19,254 nucleotides of DNA from JAAYYY01 sp964602995 (lineage in GTDB: Bacteria > Chloroflexota > Anaerolineae > Promineifilales > Promineifilaceae). Under the pieces are notes generated by a model that saw nothing but the letters and a program-made list of their open reading frames with translations, was not told the DNA's origin and did no database searches. The position numbers were made by a program, and so were the translations under genes. The DNA is taken from positions 1 to 19,254 of the forward strand of contig CAZRTM010000080.1 of assembly GCA_964602995.1 (NCBI GenBank), read 5' to 3'. Shown here piece by piece: positions 1 through 7,454 of the stretch (position 1 is the stretch's first letter; each line of letters begins with the position of its first letter).

Positions 1-39
1 CATATGACCTACACCCATATCTGGGGTGCAGGTCATATG
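1..39. repeat. Long imperfect inverted repeat (hairpin) at window edge
   Basis: The arms CATATGACCT (1-10) and AGGTCATATG (30-39) are perfect reverse complements. After one mismatched pair (11/29) the stem continues as CACCC (12-16) with GGGTG (24-28), giving about 15 paired bases around a 7-nt loop. It lies about 65 nt beyond the stop codon of the minus-strand lipoprotein gene, so it may form the 3' end hairpin of that transcript. No clear U-tract follows it, and a mobile-element end or protein-binding dyad is also possible. Confidence 0.5.
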
Positions 40-49
40 ACTCAAATAT

Positions 50-87
50 AGACCGGCCACAGCACCCATGAAGAGACCGGCCACAGC
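50..87. repeat. Two direct copies of a 14-bp word
   Basis: AGACCGGCCACAGC occurs at 50-63 and again at 74-87, a 24-nt period. The copies sit between the hairpin at 1-39 and the stop codon of the lipoprotein gene at 105, so they fall in that gene's 3' untranslated region. The function is unknown. They may be a short tandem duplication or fragments of an interspersed repeat. Confidence 0.45.
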
Positions 88-104
88 GCGTTCAAAATGC
101 AGGG

Positions 105-1511
105 CTATTGCAGCAGTGTGTTGAGCAGGGGAATGGCGTCGCGCTCGCGCAGCAGCCAGCGGGCCAGTTCGTCGTGGGGCAGGGAGCGCCGCCAATCGCG
201 ATAGGTTTCGCGCGGCAGGTCGTGGAAGAAGAGGGCCACGACGACCGGCTGCACGCGGTCCCACGGTTGGGCATAGTAGACGACGGACAGCACGCCGGGT
301 AGCGAGCCGCCTTTGTATCCCAGCCAGGCCAGCTTCTCCTGATTCGCTTCAAAGTGGGTGGGCCACTCCATATAGCGACGGATACGGACGCTCTGTTCCC
401 AGGGGCCCATGTTGTTGGTGGCAATCTGGGCCATGAGGTTGGCGTATTGCGCGGCCGTACCGTGGGCGTTGAGGTGCTCGCTGAACAGGCTCTGGGCCTC
501 AATGGTAGGACGGTCGTCGCGGCTGCGCCAGATGTTAGATTGTTCGCGGAAGGCGGGATCATTGCTGTAGCGGACGGTGATGTCGAGCACCTCTTGGCTA
601 TAGCGGCGAGGATCGGCCATTAACTGCTGCACAAGATTGACGCCGTCGCCGTTACGGCCCATGAGTAAGAATTGGCCGAGAAAAGGGCAGGGCGCGCTAT
701 GGTTGGTCAGCCCCAGGTTAATGGCGGTTTGCTCAATGCGCTCCTGCCCCAGCAGCATGTGCAGGTAGTCGGTAGCGGCATTGGAGCTGTATTCCATCAT
801 CATGCGCGGTACATCTTCCAGCAGGATGGAGGGAGGGTCTTCAAAGATGCGTTCGTCTGCGGCGAGTGCGTTGAGGGCAAAGTCGTGGGCGCGCAGGTCG
901 GAACCGGGCAGATAGTAGCGCTCAAGCTCCGCAAGAGGGACGATGGTTTGCGGGTCGAGCACGCCCTCTTGCACAGCCTCGGCGTAGGCCACGAGGTGGA
1001 TGACCTTGACCACCGACGCCAGGGGGCGCGGCACATCGGCGTTCAGATAAATTCCCTCGCTTTCGCGCCCCACCTCATAGGCCACCAGCGAGAAGCTGGC
1101 AGGATATTGCAGCATGTGGCTCACGGCCGGTCGTATTTCTTGCGGCAGCAGATCCAGTGCCGGGGCATTGACGATGGCGGGATCTGGGGTCTGAGGTATA
1201 GAGCCGTAGGCCACGGGCAGCAGAATGCCGCAGTGCGCTTCGGCCATCTCATAGGGGCCGCTGACTTCGGGCATCACCGGCGCTGGGGGCACAGTAGGTT
1301 CCGCCGTGGCGGTGGGCGGCGCTGTTGCCGTTGCCGCCGGTTCAGAAAGAGGCAGGGTCGCGGTTGGTTGGAGCGCATCGCTCCCGGCAGTAGGCGAGGC
1401 TGATACATTGGCCATTGCTACGGGGCCGGCATTGCGGCAGCCTGCCAGCAGAAGCAGCAACACACCCAACGCGACTAAAATGACCCAGTTTCTTCCCCGG
1501 AGTACACCCAT
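105..1511 (-). CDS. Beta-lactamase-fold serine hydrolase, predicted lipoprotein
   Basis: A 468-aa exported protein. Residues 9-22 are a hydrophobic signal segment ending in the lipobox LLAGC, so Cys25 should be lipidated. A Thr/Pro/Ala-rich spacer (about 36-82) then leads to the catalytic domain. Motifs of the penicillin-recognising (class A beta-lactamase-like) fold are visible: SVVK with Ser166 and Lys169, an S-x-N element (Ser242, Asn244, in YSSN), and a K-G-G triad at 400-402 before a beta strand. By family it could hydrolyse beta-lactams or act on peptidoglycan or ester substrates at the cell surface. The large inserts (about 270-390) and the poor match to a classical omega loop argue against a dedicated resistance enzyme. 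No Shine-Dalgarno is obvious, but the lipoprotein signal fixes the start well. It is the last minus-strand gene before the window edge, 167 nt after the PP2C gene. Confidence 0.75.
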   Translation of the reverse strand: MGVLRGRNWVILVALGVLLLLLAGCRNAGPVAMANVSASPTAGSDALQPTATLPLSEPAATATAPPTATAEPTVPPAPVMPEVSGPYEMAEAHCGILLPVAYGSIPQTPDPAIVNAPALDLLPQEIRPAVSHMLQYPASFSLVAYEVGRESEGIYLNADVPRPLASVVKVIHLVAYAEAVQEGVLDPQTIVPLAELERYYLPGSDLRAHDFALNALAADERIFEDPPSILLEDVPRMMMEYSSNAATDYLHMLLGQERIEQTAINLGLTNHSAPCPFLGQFLLMGRNGDGVNLVQQLMADPRRYSQEVLDITVRYSNDPAFREQSNIWRSRDDRPTIEAQSLFSEHLNAHGTAAQYANLMAQIATNNMGPWEQSVRIRRYMEWPTHFEANQEKLAWLGYKGGSLPGVLSVVYYAQPWDRVQPVVVALFFHDLPRETYRDWRRSLPHDELARWLLRERDAIPLLNTLLQ

Positions 1512-1530
1512 ATCTATGTCTATGCCATTG

Positions 1531-1560
1531 TGGCAACAGCGACGCGATCTGCTGTTGCCA
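1531..1560. promoter_or_regulatory. Perfect 10-bp inverted repeat upstream of the lipoprotein gene
   Basis: TGGCAACAGC (1531-1540) and GCTGTTGCCA (1551-1560) are exact reverse complements separated by 10 nt. They lie 20 nt upstream of the start codon at 1511. Arm centres are 20 bp apart, about two helical turns, which suits a dimeric regulator. As RNA it would be a strong stem-loop in the 5' leader. There is no T-run after it on the minus strand, so a simple terminator for the upstream PP2C gene is less likely. Confidence 0.5.
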
Positions 1561-1595
1561 TAGCCTGCAGAGGTGAGTTCAGTGACATAGCTGTG

Positions 1596-1601
1596 ATTTT
1601 A
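1596..1601 (-). promoter_or_regulatory. Possible -10 box for the lipoprotein gene
   Basis: Read on the minus strand this is TAAAAT, with a weak TTACAC-like -35 about 18 nt upstream. A start here would place the dyad at 1531-1560 inside the leader. The assignment rests on motif resemblance only. Confidence 0.25.
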
Positions 1602-1678
1602 TGCAGAAGGTGGGAAAAGGTGTAACGAGATGGGATGACCTTAACCGTTGTCTCAGTCACGGCCAGCGGCAGGGCGGG

Positions 1679-2518
1679 TCAGCTTTCGTCGATGTGGATG
1701 ACGATGACGCTGATGTTGTCCGCGCCCCCATTGCTGTTGGCTGCTGTGATTAACGAAGTGACCGTATCTTCTGGCGCTTCTGCGGCGAGCAGGGTGTTCA
1801 GAATTTCAGAAGGCTCCTGCACCATCTCCCAAAGCCCGTCGCTACAAAGCAACAAACGGTCCCCGGCCTGCAGCTCCTTGCTCCAGACGTCGATCTCAAC
1901 GTCCAGGCGGTGCCCCAAAGAACGGGTAATGACGTTGCGGCGCGGGTGAGTATAGATATCTTCGGGCGCTATTTGCCCTTCGCGGATGAGCTGGGCCACG
2001 TAGGAATGATCTTGCGTAATCTGGTTTAGTTGCTCATCGCGCGCCAGATAGGTGCGGCTGTCGCCGACGTTGGCGATGGCGGCGACGCCGTCCACGATGA
2101 GCACGCAGGTGACGGTGGTGCCCAGGTTGCCGGCGTCTTCCGGATTTTCTTCGCCATAGGTGGTGATGGCGCGGTTGGCCTCTTGCACCGCCGCGCGCAG
2201 CCGCTGGCGCCATTGCTGGGCCGCCGGGGCAGCGGCCGCTGGGGCAGCGGTGTCATTGGACGAAAATTCCGGACGGCTGTTCCCGCTATCACCGGGTTGC
2301 AGGAGCCAGGAAAGCTCCTGCACGATGGTTTCTACAGCCAGCCGGCTGGCTATTTCTCCGGCCTGGTGCCCACCCATACCATCGGCGACGATGAAAAGGC
2401 CAATGGCCTTGCCGTCCTCCGCTGACCGGACCGCGGCGTAGACTTTGTCCTGATTGAGCTTATAAACCTGACCGGGGTGTGTCCCAGCAGCAGCACGAAT
2501 CTGGAGCGTCCTTGTCAT
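1679..2518 (-). CDS. PP2C-family Ser/Thr protein phosphatase
   Basis: A 279-aa soluble PPM-type metal-dependent phosphatase of the bacterial Stp/PrpC/PstP kind, removing phosphate from Ser/Thr in the cytoplasm, usually opposite a Hanks-type kinase. All family motifs are present: N-Q-D at 22-24 (metal ligand Asp24), DGMGGH at 46-51, GTT followed by GDSR at 152-155, QDH at 169-171, SDGLW at 226-230 and ADNIS at 266-270. It has no transmembrane segment. The unusual part is a Ser/Ala/Pro-rich low-complexity insert at about 77-102 between the second and third motifs, making it longer than the usual roughly 240-250 aa. No partner kinase gene lies in the window. A consensus -10 element occurs about 100 nt upstream of the start, so it may be transcribed separately from the LOG gene. 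Confidence 0.93.
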   Translation of the reverse strand: MTRTLQIRAAAGTHPGQVYKLNQDKVYAAVRSAEDGKAIGLFIVADGMGGHQAGEIASRLAVETIVQELSWLLQPGDSGNSRPEFSSNDTAAPAAAAPAAQQWRQRLRAAVQEANRAITTYGEENPEDAGNLGTTVTCVLIVDGVAAIANVGDSRTYLARDEQLNQITQDHSYVAQLIREGQIAPEDIYTHPRRNVITRSLGHRLDVEIDVWSKELQAGDRLLLCSDGLWEMVQEPSEILNTLLAAEAPEDTVTSLITAANSNGGADNISVIVIHIDES

Positions 2519-2620
2519 AATCGAGGTCGTCAGTCCTTCTTCCTATCGTTTAAAGCCGGTCTACTATCACGCGCCGGCCCCACACGAATTGCAGTTTAGA
2601 TGATGCTTTGTTCGGAAATG

Positions 2621-2626
2621 ATTATA
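2621..2626 (-). promoter_or_regulatory. Candidate -10 box for the PP2C gene
   Basis: The minus strand reads TTGTATAATC, a consensus TATAAT, inside an AT-rich stretch of the 205-nt gap between the LOG and PP2C genes. No convincing -35 is seen at 16-18 nt. The implied leader would be roughly 95 nt. Confidence 0.4.
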
Positions 2627-2667
2627 CAAATAATGTGCTGAAAGAACAGCAAGGTAGTGCGACCCTC

Positions 2668-2716
2668 CCGCAGGCTGTGGTGGCAGCGGCGGAACGCTCC
2701 ATGAACAGACCTGCGG
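2668..2716 (-). terminator. Possible 3' stem-loop of the LOG gene
   Basis: CCGCAGGCTGT (2668-2678) can pair with ACAG plus CCTGCGG (2705-2708 and 2710-2716) with one bulged base and a loop of about 26 nt. It begins eight bases beyond the LOG stop codon. There is no U-tract, so this may be a processing or stability hairpin instead of an intrinsic terminator. Confidence 0.3.
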
Positions 2717-2723
2717 AAGGATA

Positions 2724-3554
2724 TTACTCAGGGGAGTAGCCGGTCTTATAGACGCGGCGTGTGGTTTCGCGGGCTTTCTCCTCCTGGCGGCGGCGCTTTT
2801 CCTGTTTCTGGCCCTTTAAGGCTTCAACAATCATGTCGCGTGCTTCGGCCGGGGAGTCGGTGAGCATTAGCAAATCGAGGTCTTCCGGAGCGATTTTGCC
2901 CCCTGCCAGCATGGTGTCGCGCAGCCAATCGAGCAGGCCGCTCCAGTACTCCGTGCCGAAGAGGATGACGGGGAAGTCCTGGATTTTGCCGGTCTGGATC
3001 AGGGTCAGGGATTCGAATAGCTCATCCATGGTGCCAAAGCCGCCGGGGAAGATGACGTAGGCCTGGGCGTATTTGACGAAGATAGTTTTGCGCACGAAGA
3101 AGTAGTGGAAGTCGATGGGGATATCGACGAAGCGGTTGGAACCCTGCTCAAACGGCAGCTCGATGTTTAGCCCGATAGACTGTACACCGGCCCTGCGCGC
3201 GCCGCGGTTGCCCGCTTCCATGATGCCGGGACCACCGCCGGTGATGATGGCGTAACCCGCCTCACCCAGCAGGCGCGCCGTCTCGACAGCAGCTTCATAT
3301 TCCGGGTGTCCGGCTCTGACGCGGGCGGAGCCGAAAATGGTGATGGCAGGCCCGATTTCGGCCATAGTCTCGAAGCCGGAGACAAATTCGCCCATAATGC
3401 GCAGCACGCGCCAGGTATCGGTCTCGTGGAAGGGGATGACCTGGCGCTGCGGGGGTTCGAGGAGCTGCTCATCCTGTGTGCGCTGGCCAGGCGGTGGGGA
3501 AGGGGCGCGTTTGGGAAGAGTGGTCTCGGAGTTGTGGTTGGTGTCGTTGGTCAT
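2724..3554 (-). CDS. LOG-family nucleotide 5'-monophosphate phosphoribohydrolase
   Basis: A 276-aa Rossmann-type protein of the LOG (lysine-decarboxylase-like, TIGR00730) family. Members cleave the N-glycosidic bond of nucleoside 5'-monophosphates, or of cytokinin ribotides, to free base plus ribose 5-phosphate. The diagnostic signatures are clear: GGGPGIMEAGNRG at 106-118, Arg155-Lys156, and PGGFGTMDE at 170-178 containing the catalytic Glu178. The first 45 or so residues are a polar Pro-rich extension and the last 25 are a highly charged Lys/Arg/Glu tail, so it is longer than the compact ~190-aa forms. AGGAG lies five bases before the ATG, supporting this start. It follows the GAF/SpoIIE phosphatase after 48 nt of G/T-rich sequence that includes a tandem GGTTAGTT (3565-3580), and may be cotranscribed. 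The physiological substrate cannot be told from sequence. Confidence 0.9.
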   Translation of the reverse strand: MTNDTNHNSETTLPKRAPSPPPGQRTQDEQLLEPPQRQVIPFHETDTWRVLRIMGEFVSGFETMAEIGPAITIFGSARVRAGHPEYEAAVETARLLGEAGYAIITGGGPGIMEAGNRGARRAGVQSIGLNIELPFEQGSNRFVDIPIDFHYFFVRKTIFVKYAQAYVIFPGGFGTMDELFESLTLIQTGKIQDFPVILFGTEYWSGLLDWLRDTMLAGGKIAPEDLDLLMLTDSPAEARDMIVEALKGQKQEKRRRQEEKARETTRRVYKTGYSPE

Positions 3555-3602
3555 GGGGTCTCCTGGTTAGTTGGTTAGTTTGTTTGATGGTTGGGTGGGT
3601 GG

Positions 3603-6518
3603 TTATTCCTCGCATTTCATGACGACGAGTGTGATGTCGTCGAATTGGGGGGTGTCACCGGCATGGTCGCCGATGGCGGCGGTGATGGCGCCCATGATAT
3701 GCGAGGCAGGGCTGTCTAGTGCGCTTTTGGCGGCGAGCCGCAGCCGTTCCAGTCCAAATTCATCGAAATCTTCGTTCATCGCTTCGGTCACGCCGTCTGT
3801 GTAGATTAGCAGCACGTCGCCAGCCTGCAAGTGAGTATAGTGTTGGCTGATGCGCACCTGTTCCAGCACGCCGAGGGCAATGCCTTCACCGTGCAGCAGC
3901 TCCGAATTGCTGCTCTGGCGCAGAAGGAGTGGCGGGTTATGGCCCGCGTTGGCGTAGGAAAGGGTGCGCGTGGATGGGTCCCAGATGGCGTAGAAGGCAG
4001 TGACGAAGAGGTCGGAGGTGGTATCGTTCCAGATGATGCGATTGGCGCGCTCCAGCGCCGGGCCGGGATCGTAGCGGCTGAAGGCGATGGTGCGCAGGAT
4101 GGTACGGCTGAGGGCCATAAACAGCGCCGCGGGCACGCCTTTGTCGGCCACGTCGGCGACGATGATGCCCCACTTGCCGCCGGGCAGCTCCAGAAAGTCA
4201 TAGAAGTCGCCGCTCACCTGGCGCGCCGCCTGCCAGAAGCTGGAGACGGAGCAGTGTGGAATTTGCGGGCTGCCGGGCGGGATGAAGCTGGCCTGAATCT
4301 GGCGCGCCACGTCCAGCTCTTGCTCCAGCCGGTTGCGTTCGGCTGCTTCGCGGTAGAGGTGGTCGTTGACCACGGCGATGGCTGCCTGTTGGGCAATGCC
4401 GGTGAGGATGCTGAGGCGGCGGCCCACGAGCGGGCGATTATTGGTGGATGGTCCTACCAGCAGCGCCCCGACCAGGCTGCTGCGCGCGTAGAGGGGCAGC
4501 ACACTGGCTGAGGGAGTGCCCATGACGTCATGCAGCCAGGTGGGTAGCTGTATCTTATAAATGGTGCTGGCGACGCCCGGCGCGTCCGGTTCCAACGTCT
4601 CCATTTCAGGCAGCTCGGCCGCTGCGATTTCGAACGATTCAATCAGGCCGCGCCCCATCTCGTCGATGCCGTAGCTGGGGCCAGCGTAGAAGGTTTCGGT
4701 GTCTTCGTCCCAGATGAGGGCAATGCAGGAGCGGACGCCAACCAGCAAAGGCACGAAGCGCACAATGGTGTTCAGAATCTCGTTGAGGTCGATCAGGCTG
4801 TTGACGGCCTCGGCCACCTGCAGCAGAGCGGTATTGACCCATGCTTCTTCCTGCTGGGCAATGTGTAGCTGCTCGCTTTCGATGGCCTGGGCAGACTGGT
4901 TGGCGATATTGCGCAGCAGTTCGTCCTGGCGGTCGAAGAAATTCTCGGAAATATAGCCTTTGATGGTATCCGGTGGCTGGCGGGGCTGATCCACGATCAT
5001 GACGCCGACCATGTGGCCCTTGGCAACCAGGGGGTAGAGCACCAGGCCCTTCTGCTGGCGTCGTTGTCCTGTGAACCAGGGAGCGCGTTTCTCTGTTTGT
5101 AACCGGGTCATGCCCACGTGCACGGCATCGAGCGGACTCCAATCGCCAATGGCCAGTTGTATTCCCTGGAAGTGACGGTCGCTCTCTGCCGGCAAGCCGT
5201 GGGACGCCGCACCCTCATAGAGGTCCAGGTCGTCGTTCCACAGGAGGATGGCGCAATGTTCAACACCGACCAGCAGAGGCGTGAGCCGGGTGATGGCCGT
5301 CAGCAACTCTTCGAGGTTGGCGCTCTGGCGAATGGCGTCGGCAACCTGCAACTGGGCCGTGGTGACCCAGGCCTGTTCTCGCTGGGCGGCGAACTGCCGT
5401 ATTTTGTGGATGGCAATGGCTATTTGTGCGGCCAGCGCTTCCAGGACAGTTTGCTCGCGCGTGTGAAAGACGCCGGGTTCGGTACTCTGCACGTCGAGGA
5501 CGCCCAGGAGCTGGTCGTCGACAATGAGTGGAATGACGATTTCGGCGCGGGTGACCAGCGCCAGCTCTTCGTCAAAAGTCATGATGAAACGTTCGTCTTC
5601 CACGGTATGGTTGGAAACGATTGTTTCGCGGGTGGCTATTGCTGTACCGATGAGGCCCTGCCCTGGCTGAAAGCGCCCCTCTCCCGGTTCAACACCCTGC
5701 AGGCTGCTGGCCTGGATGACGGCTTCTCCGGTGCGGCTATCGATGCCAAAAATGTTGACGGGGTGGAAGCCAAAGGTTTGCTGTATGAGCGTGACGACCT
5801 GGGTAAATAGCTCGTCGAGGTCCTGGATGGCGTTCACCTTTTGCGCAATCTGACCCACCAGTTCCAGGTGTGCAGCGCGGGTGCGCTCTTCTTCATAGAG
5901 GCGGGCGTTGGCGATGGCCGATCCGGCCTGGTGGGCCAGGATGGAGAGCCGGCGCAGATCACCCTGGCTGAAATGGTGAGGTTCAGTGCTTTGCGCGGCG
6001 ATAAGCCCCAGGGTTTCGTCGCCGCTGATGAGGGGGATGAAGATGCCGGAACGCGAAGGCCGCTCGCTGACATAACGCGGCCGTGCCGGTAGCAGCTCCA
6101 TCTCCTGGCTGAAATCGCCGATGAGCAATGGTTGGCGGTGGTCACGCACCCAGCCGACCAGGCCGCCATCCTGAGACAGGTCAAATGTGGCCGGGGGTTT
6201 GCGCTGGCCGTCTTCGCACCAGTAGGTGATTTCGTAAAGGTCCCCGCTGAAGAGGCCCACCTGGAAGGTTTGGGTGTCGACAATTCGCTCTGATTCGGCT
6301 GCGATTAGCTCGCACAGCGCCTCGACGTCTAATTGAGCTTCGACCAGTGCCCGGCCCGCCTGGCTCAACGTCTTGAGTTCCGAAACACGCTCCATCATCA
6401 GGGAACGTTGCATTCTGTAGCGGCGGCGCACGAGAAAGAGCAGCAGGGCGGCGAGGAGCAGACCCAGCAGGAGGAGTGCAACGACTAGCGAAGCCTGATA
6501 GGAAAGTGGCTCAAACAT
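3603..6518 (-). CDS. Membrane-anchored multi-GAF SpoIIE/RsbU-type phosphatase
   Basis: A 971-aa sensor phosphatase. One transmembrane helix (about 8-30) is followed by a basic stop-transfer run (RRRYRMQR) and four GAF-type domains at about 60-207, 232-372, 400-548 and 576-718. A short coiled linker precedes the C-terminal PP2C/SpoIIE domain (725-971). Metal and catalytic motifs are present: SGDFYD at 769-774, ADVADKG at 788-794, NAGHNPP at about 857-863, YTDGVTEA at 906-913 and FDDITLVV at 959-966. Family members such as RsbU dephosphorylate a phospho-Ser on a STAS antagonist and so release a partner-switching sigma regulator. The two STAS genes and the RsbW-like kinase immediately upstream are obvious partners. 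GAF domains usually bind small ligands or redox cofactors, but no specific ligand residues could be assigned. GAF3 and GAF4 look like a tandem duplication. No strong Shine-Dalgarno is visible. Confidence 0.92.
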   Translation of the reverse strand: MFEPLSYQASLVVALLLLGLLLAALLLFLVRRRYRMQRSLMMERVSELKTLSQAGRALVEAQLDVEALCELIAAESERIVDTQTFQVGLFSGDLYEITYWCEDGQRKPPATFDLSQDGGLVGWVRDHRQPLLIGDFSQEMELLPARPRYVSERPSRSGIFIPLISGDETLGLIAAQSTEPHHFSQGDLRRLSILAHQAGSAIANARLYEEERTRAAHLELVGQIAQKVNAIQDLDELFTQVVTLIQQTFGFHPVNIFGIDSRTGEAVIQASSLQGVEPGEGRFQPGQGLIGTAIATRETIVSNHTVEDERFIMTFDEELALVTRAEIVIPLIVDDQLLGVLDVQSTEPGVFHTREQTVLEALAAQIAIAIHKIRQFAAQREQAWVTTAQLQVADAIRQSANLEELLTAITRLTPLLVGVEHCAILLWNDDLDLYEGAASHGLPAESDRHFQGIQLAIGDWSPLDAVHVGMTRLQTEKRAPWFTGQRRQQKGLVLYPLVAKGHMVGVMIVDQPRQPPDTIKGYISENFFDRQDELLRNIANQSAQAIESEQLHIAQQEEAWVNTALLQVAEAVNSLIDLNEILNTIVRFVPLLVGVRSCIALIWDEDTETFYAGPSYGIDEMGRGLIESFEIAAAELPEMETLEPDAPGVASTIYKIQLPTWLHDVMGTPSASVLPLYARSSLVGALLVGPSTNNRPLVGRRLSILTGIAQQAAIAVVNDHLYREAAERNRLEQELDVARQIQASFIPPGSPQIPHCSVSSFWQAARQVSGDFYDFLELPGGKWGIIVADVADKGVPAALFMALSRTILRTIAFSRYDPGPALERANRIIWNDTTSDLFVTAFYAIWDPSTRTLSYANAGHNPPLLLRQSSNSELLHGEGIALGVLEQVRISQHYTHLQAGDVLLIYTDGVTEAMNEDFDEFGLERLRLAAKSALDSPASHIMGAITAAIGDHAGDTPQFDDITLVVMKCEE

Positions 6519-6564
6519 AACAGTTGACGGGGCGAGATAATCGAATGGGGCGGGTAGGTTGTAC

Positions 6565-6583
6565 AGCGATCTGCCAAATCGCT
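6565..6583 (-). other. Small stem-loop just after the STAS stop codon
   Basis: AGCGAT (6565-6570) and ATCGCT (6578-6583) form a 6-bp stem with a 7-nt loop directly beyond the STAS stop. It lies in the 65-nt gap before the GAF/SpoIIE gene. It could attenuate transcription or set the ratio of antagonist to phosphatase. It is too short to be sure of. Confidence 0.3.
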
Positions 6584-6934
6584 TTACTGTTCTTGCGCCT
6601 GCCAGACTTCCAACGCTACCTGGCGATTGGGGTAGACGTCGAAGACTTTATCGAAGCCGACCATAGAAAACACTTCCTGCACGCGAGCGCGCAGGCCGGT
6701 GAGGAGGACGTTTCCTCCCTGTTTCCTGGCCTTGCGCCAGGCGGTGACCAGGCAGCGCAAACCGCCGCTGTTAATGTAATGAACTTCGGAAAGGTCAACA
6801 ATGATGCGGTTGTGACCGGCTTCTAGCAGAGTGTTGAACTCGGCTTCCAGATCGGGCGTCTGATTCTGGTCCAACCGGCCGCTGACACCGATAAGCCAGG
6901 TGTCGTTTGCGAGCGCTTGATTCCAGATAGTCAT
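6584..6934 (-). CDS. STAS-domain anti-sigma factor antagonist (second of two)
   Basis: A 116-aa single STAS domain of the SpoIIAA/RsbV type. The phosphoacceptor region reads YINSGGLR, with Ser56 aligning with the phosphorylated Ser58 of B. subtilis SpoIIAA. The preceding residue is Asn instead of the usual Asp, and the following one is Gly instead of Ser. By family, the unphosphorylated form binds the HATPase kinase and frees its target, and phosphorylation by that kinase breaks the complex. Its start codon overlaps the stop of the kinase gene in an ATGA arrangement, so the two are probably translationally coupled and made in balanced amounts. The GAF/SpoIIE phosphatase, the likely reactivating enzyme, follows 65 nt downstream. 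Confidence 0.9.
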   Translation of the reverse strand: MTIWNQALANDTWLIGVSGRLDQNQTPDLEAEFNTLLEAGHNRIIVDLSEVHYINSGGLRCLVTAWRKARKQGGNVLLTGLRARVQEVFSMVGFDKVFDVYPNRQVALEVWQAQEQ

Positions 6935-7452
6935 TGATTGCGTTTCTTGGGCAACTTTTTCTTCATTGTCAAAATGTTGCCGTTTCCCTTTTTGTAAGAG
7001 TAGTTGACACTATCCATCAGCTTACGCATGAAGTAAACGCCAAGTCCACCTTCTTTGATTTCGAACTCGTTCTCATCAAGCGGGGAAAGGGGGATGGGCG
7101 CCGGGGGGATGTCGCGTGGATTGAACTGCTCGCCGTTGTCTGTAATGGTAATGACAAAGGCCTTGCCTTCAATTTCCCAGCTGACTGTAATATCTCCTAC
7201 ATCTTCTTCTCGGTAAGTGTGCTCAATGATATTTGTGCACGCTTCGTCACATGCCAGTTGAACCTGGAAGATTGCGTCTTCGTCAAACCCGGCGCGGGCG
7301 GCTCCTTCGGATACGAATTCGCAAACCTGCCTGATTTCTGTATAACGTCCCCGAACTGTAATGCTCTTTTTATTGCCCATGTGACGTGCAAGAGAACGAA
7401 GGTGTGGCAAAATAGAGGCACGCCACACGCGCTCGCTATTATGCGTAGCCAT
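6931..7452 (-). CDS. RsbW/SpoIIAB-like anti-sigma serine kinase (HATPase_c)
   Basis: A 173-aa GHKL-type ATPase of the anti-sigma regulatory factor family. The N-box is DEACTNIIEH with Glu70, Asn74 and His77. The G1 box is DNGEQFNP (105-112) and the G2 box is GGLGVYFM (135-142). Such proteins bind a sigma factor or another target and phosphorylate STAS antagonists in the cytoplasm. It sits between two STAS genes, 2 nt after the first and overlapping the second by 4 nt. The first 24 residues are not typical of the family, and Met25 (codon at 7378-7380) is an alternative start. Neither start has a good Shine-Dalgarno, consistent with coupling to the upstream gene. The segment between the G1 and G2 boxes is unusually rich in Pro (PRDIPPAPIPLSP). 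Confidence 0.9.
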   Translation of the reverse strand: MATHNSERVWRASILPHLRSLARHMGNKKSITVRGRYTEIRQVCEFVSEGAARAGFDEDAIFQVQLACDEACTNIIEHTYREEDVGDITVSWEIEGKAFVITITDNGEQFNPRDIPPAPIPLSPLDENEFEIKEGGLGVYFMRKLMDSVNYSYKKGNGNILTMKKKLPKKRNQ

Positions 7453-7454
7453 CG

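Noticed and set aside
672..1403. A 243-codon plus-strand open frame opposite the lipoprotein gene
   Set aside because: It is antisense to a gene with clear signal, lipobox and catalytic motifs. The translated product is His/Gly/Arg-rich with no domain.
105..1511. Calling the lipoprotein an antibiotic-resistance beta-lactamase
   Set aside because: The motifs only establish the fold. The long inserts and lack of a recognisable omega-loop Glu make resistance unsupported.
5118..5810. A 230-codon plus-strand open frame inside the GAF phosphatase gene
   Set aside because: The minus-strand frame encodes recognisable GAF domains over the same bases, so this is an antisense shadow.
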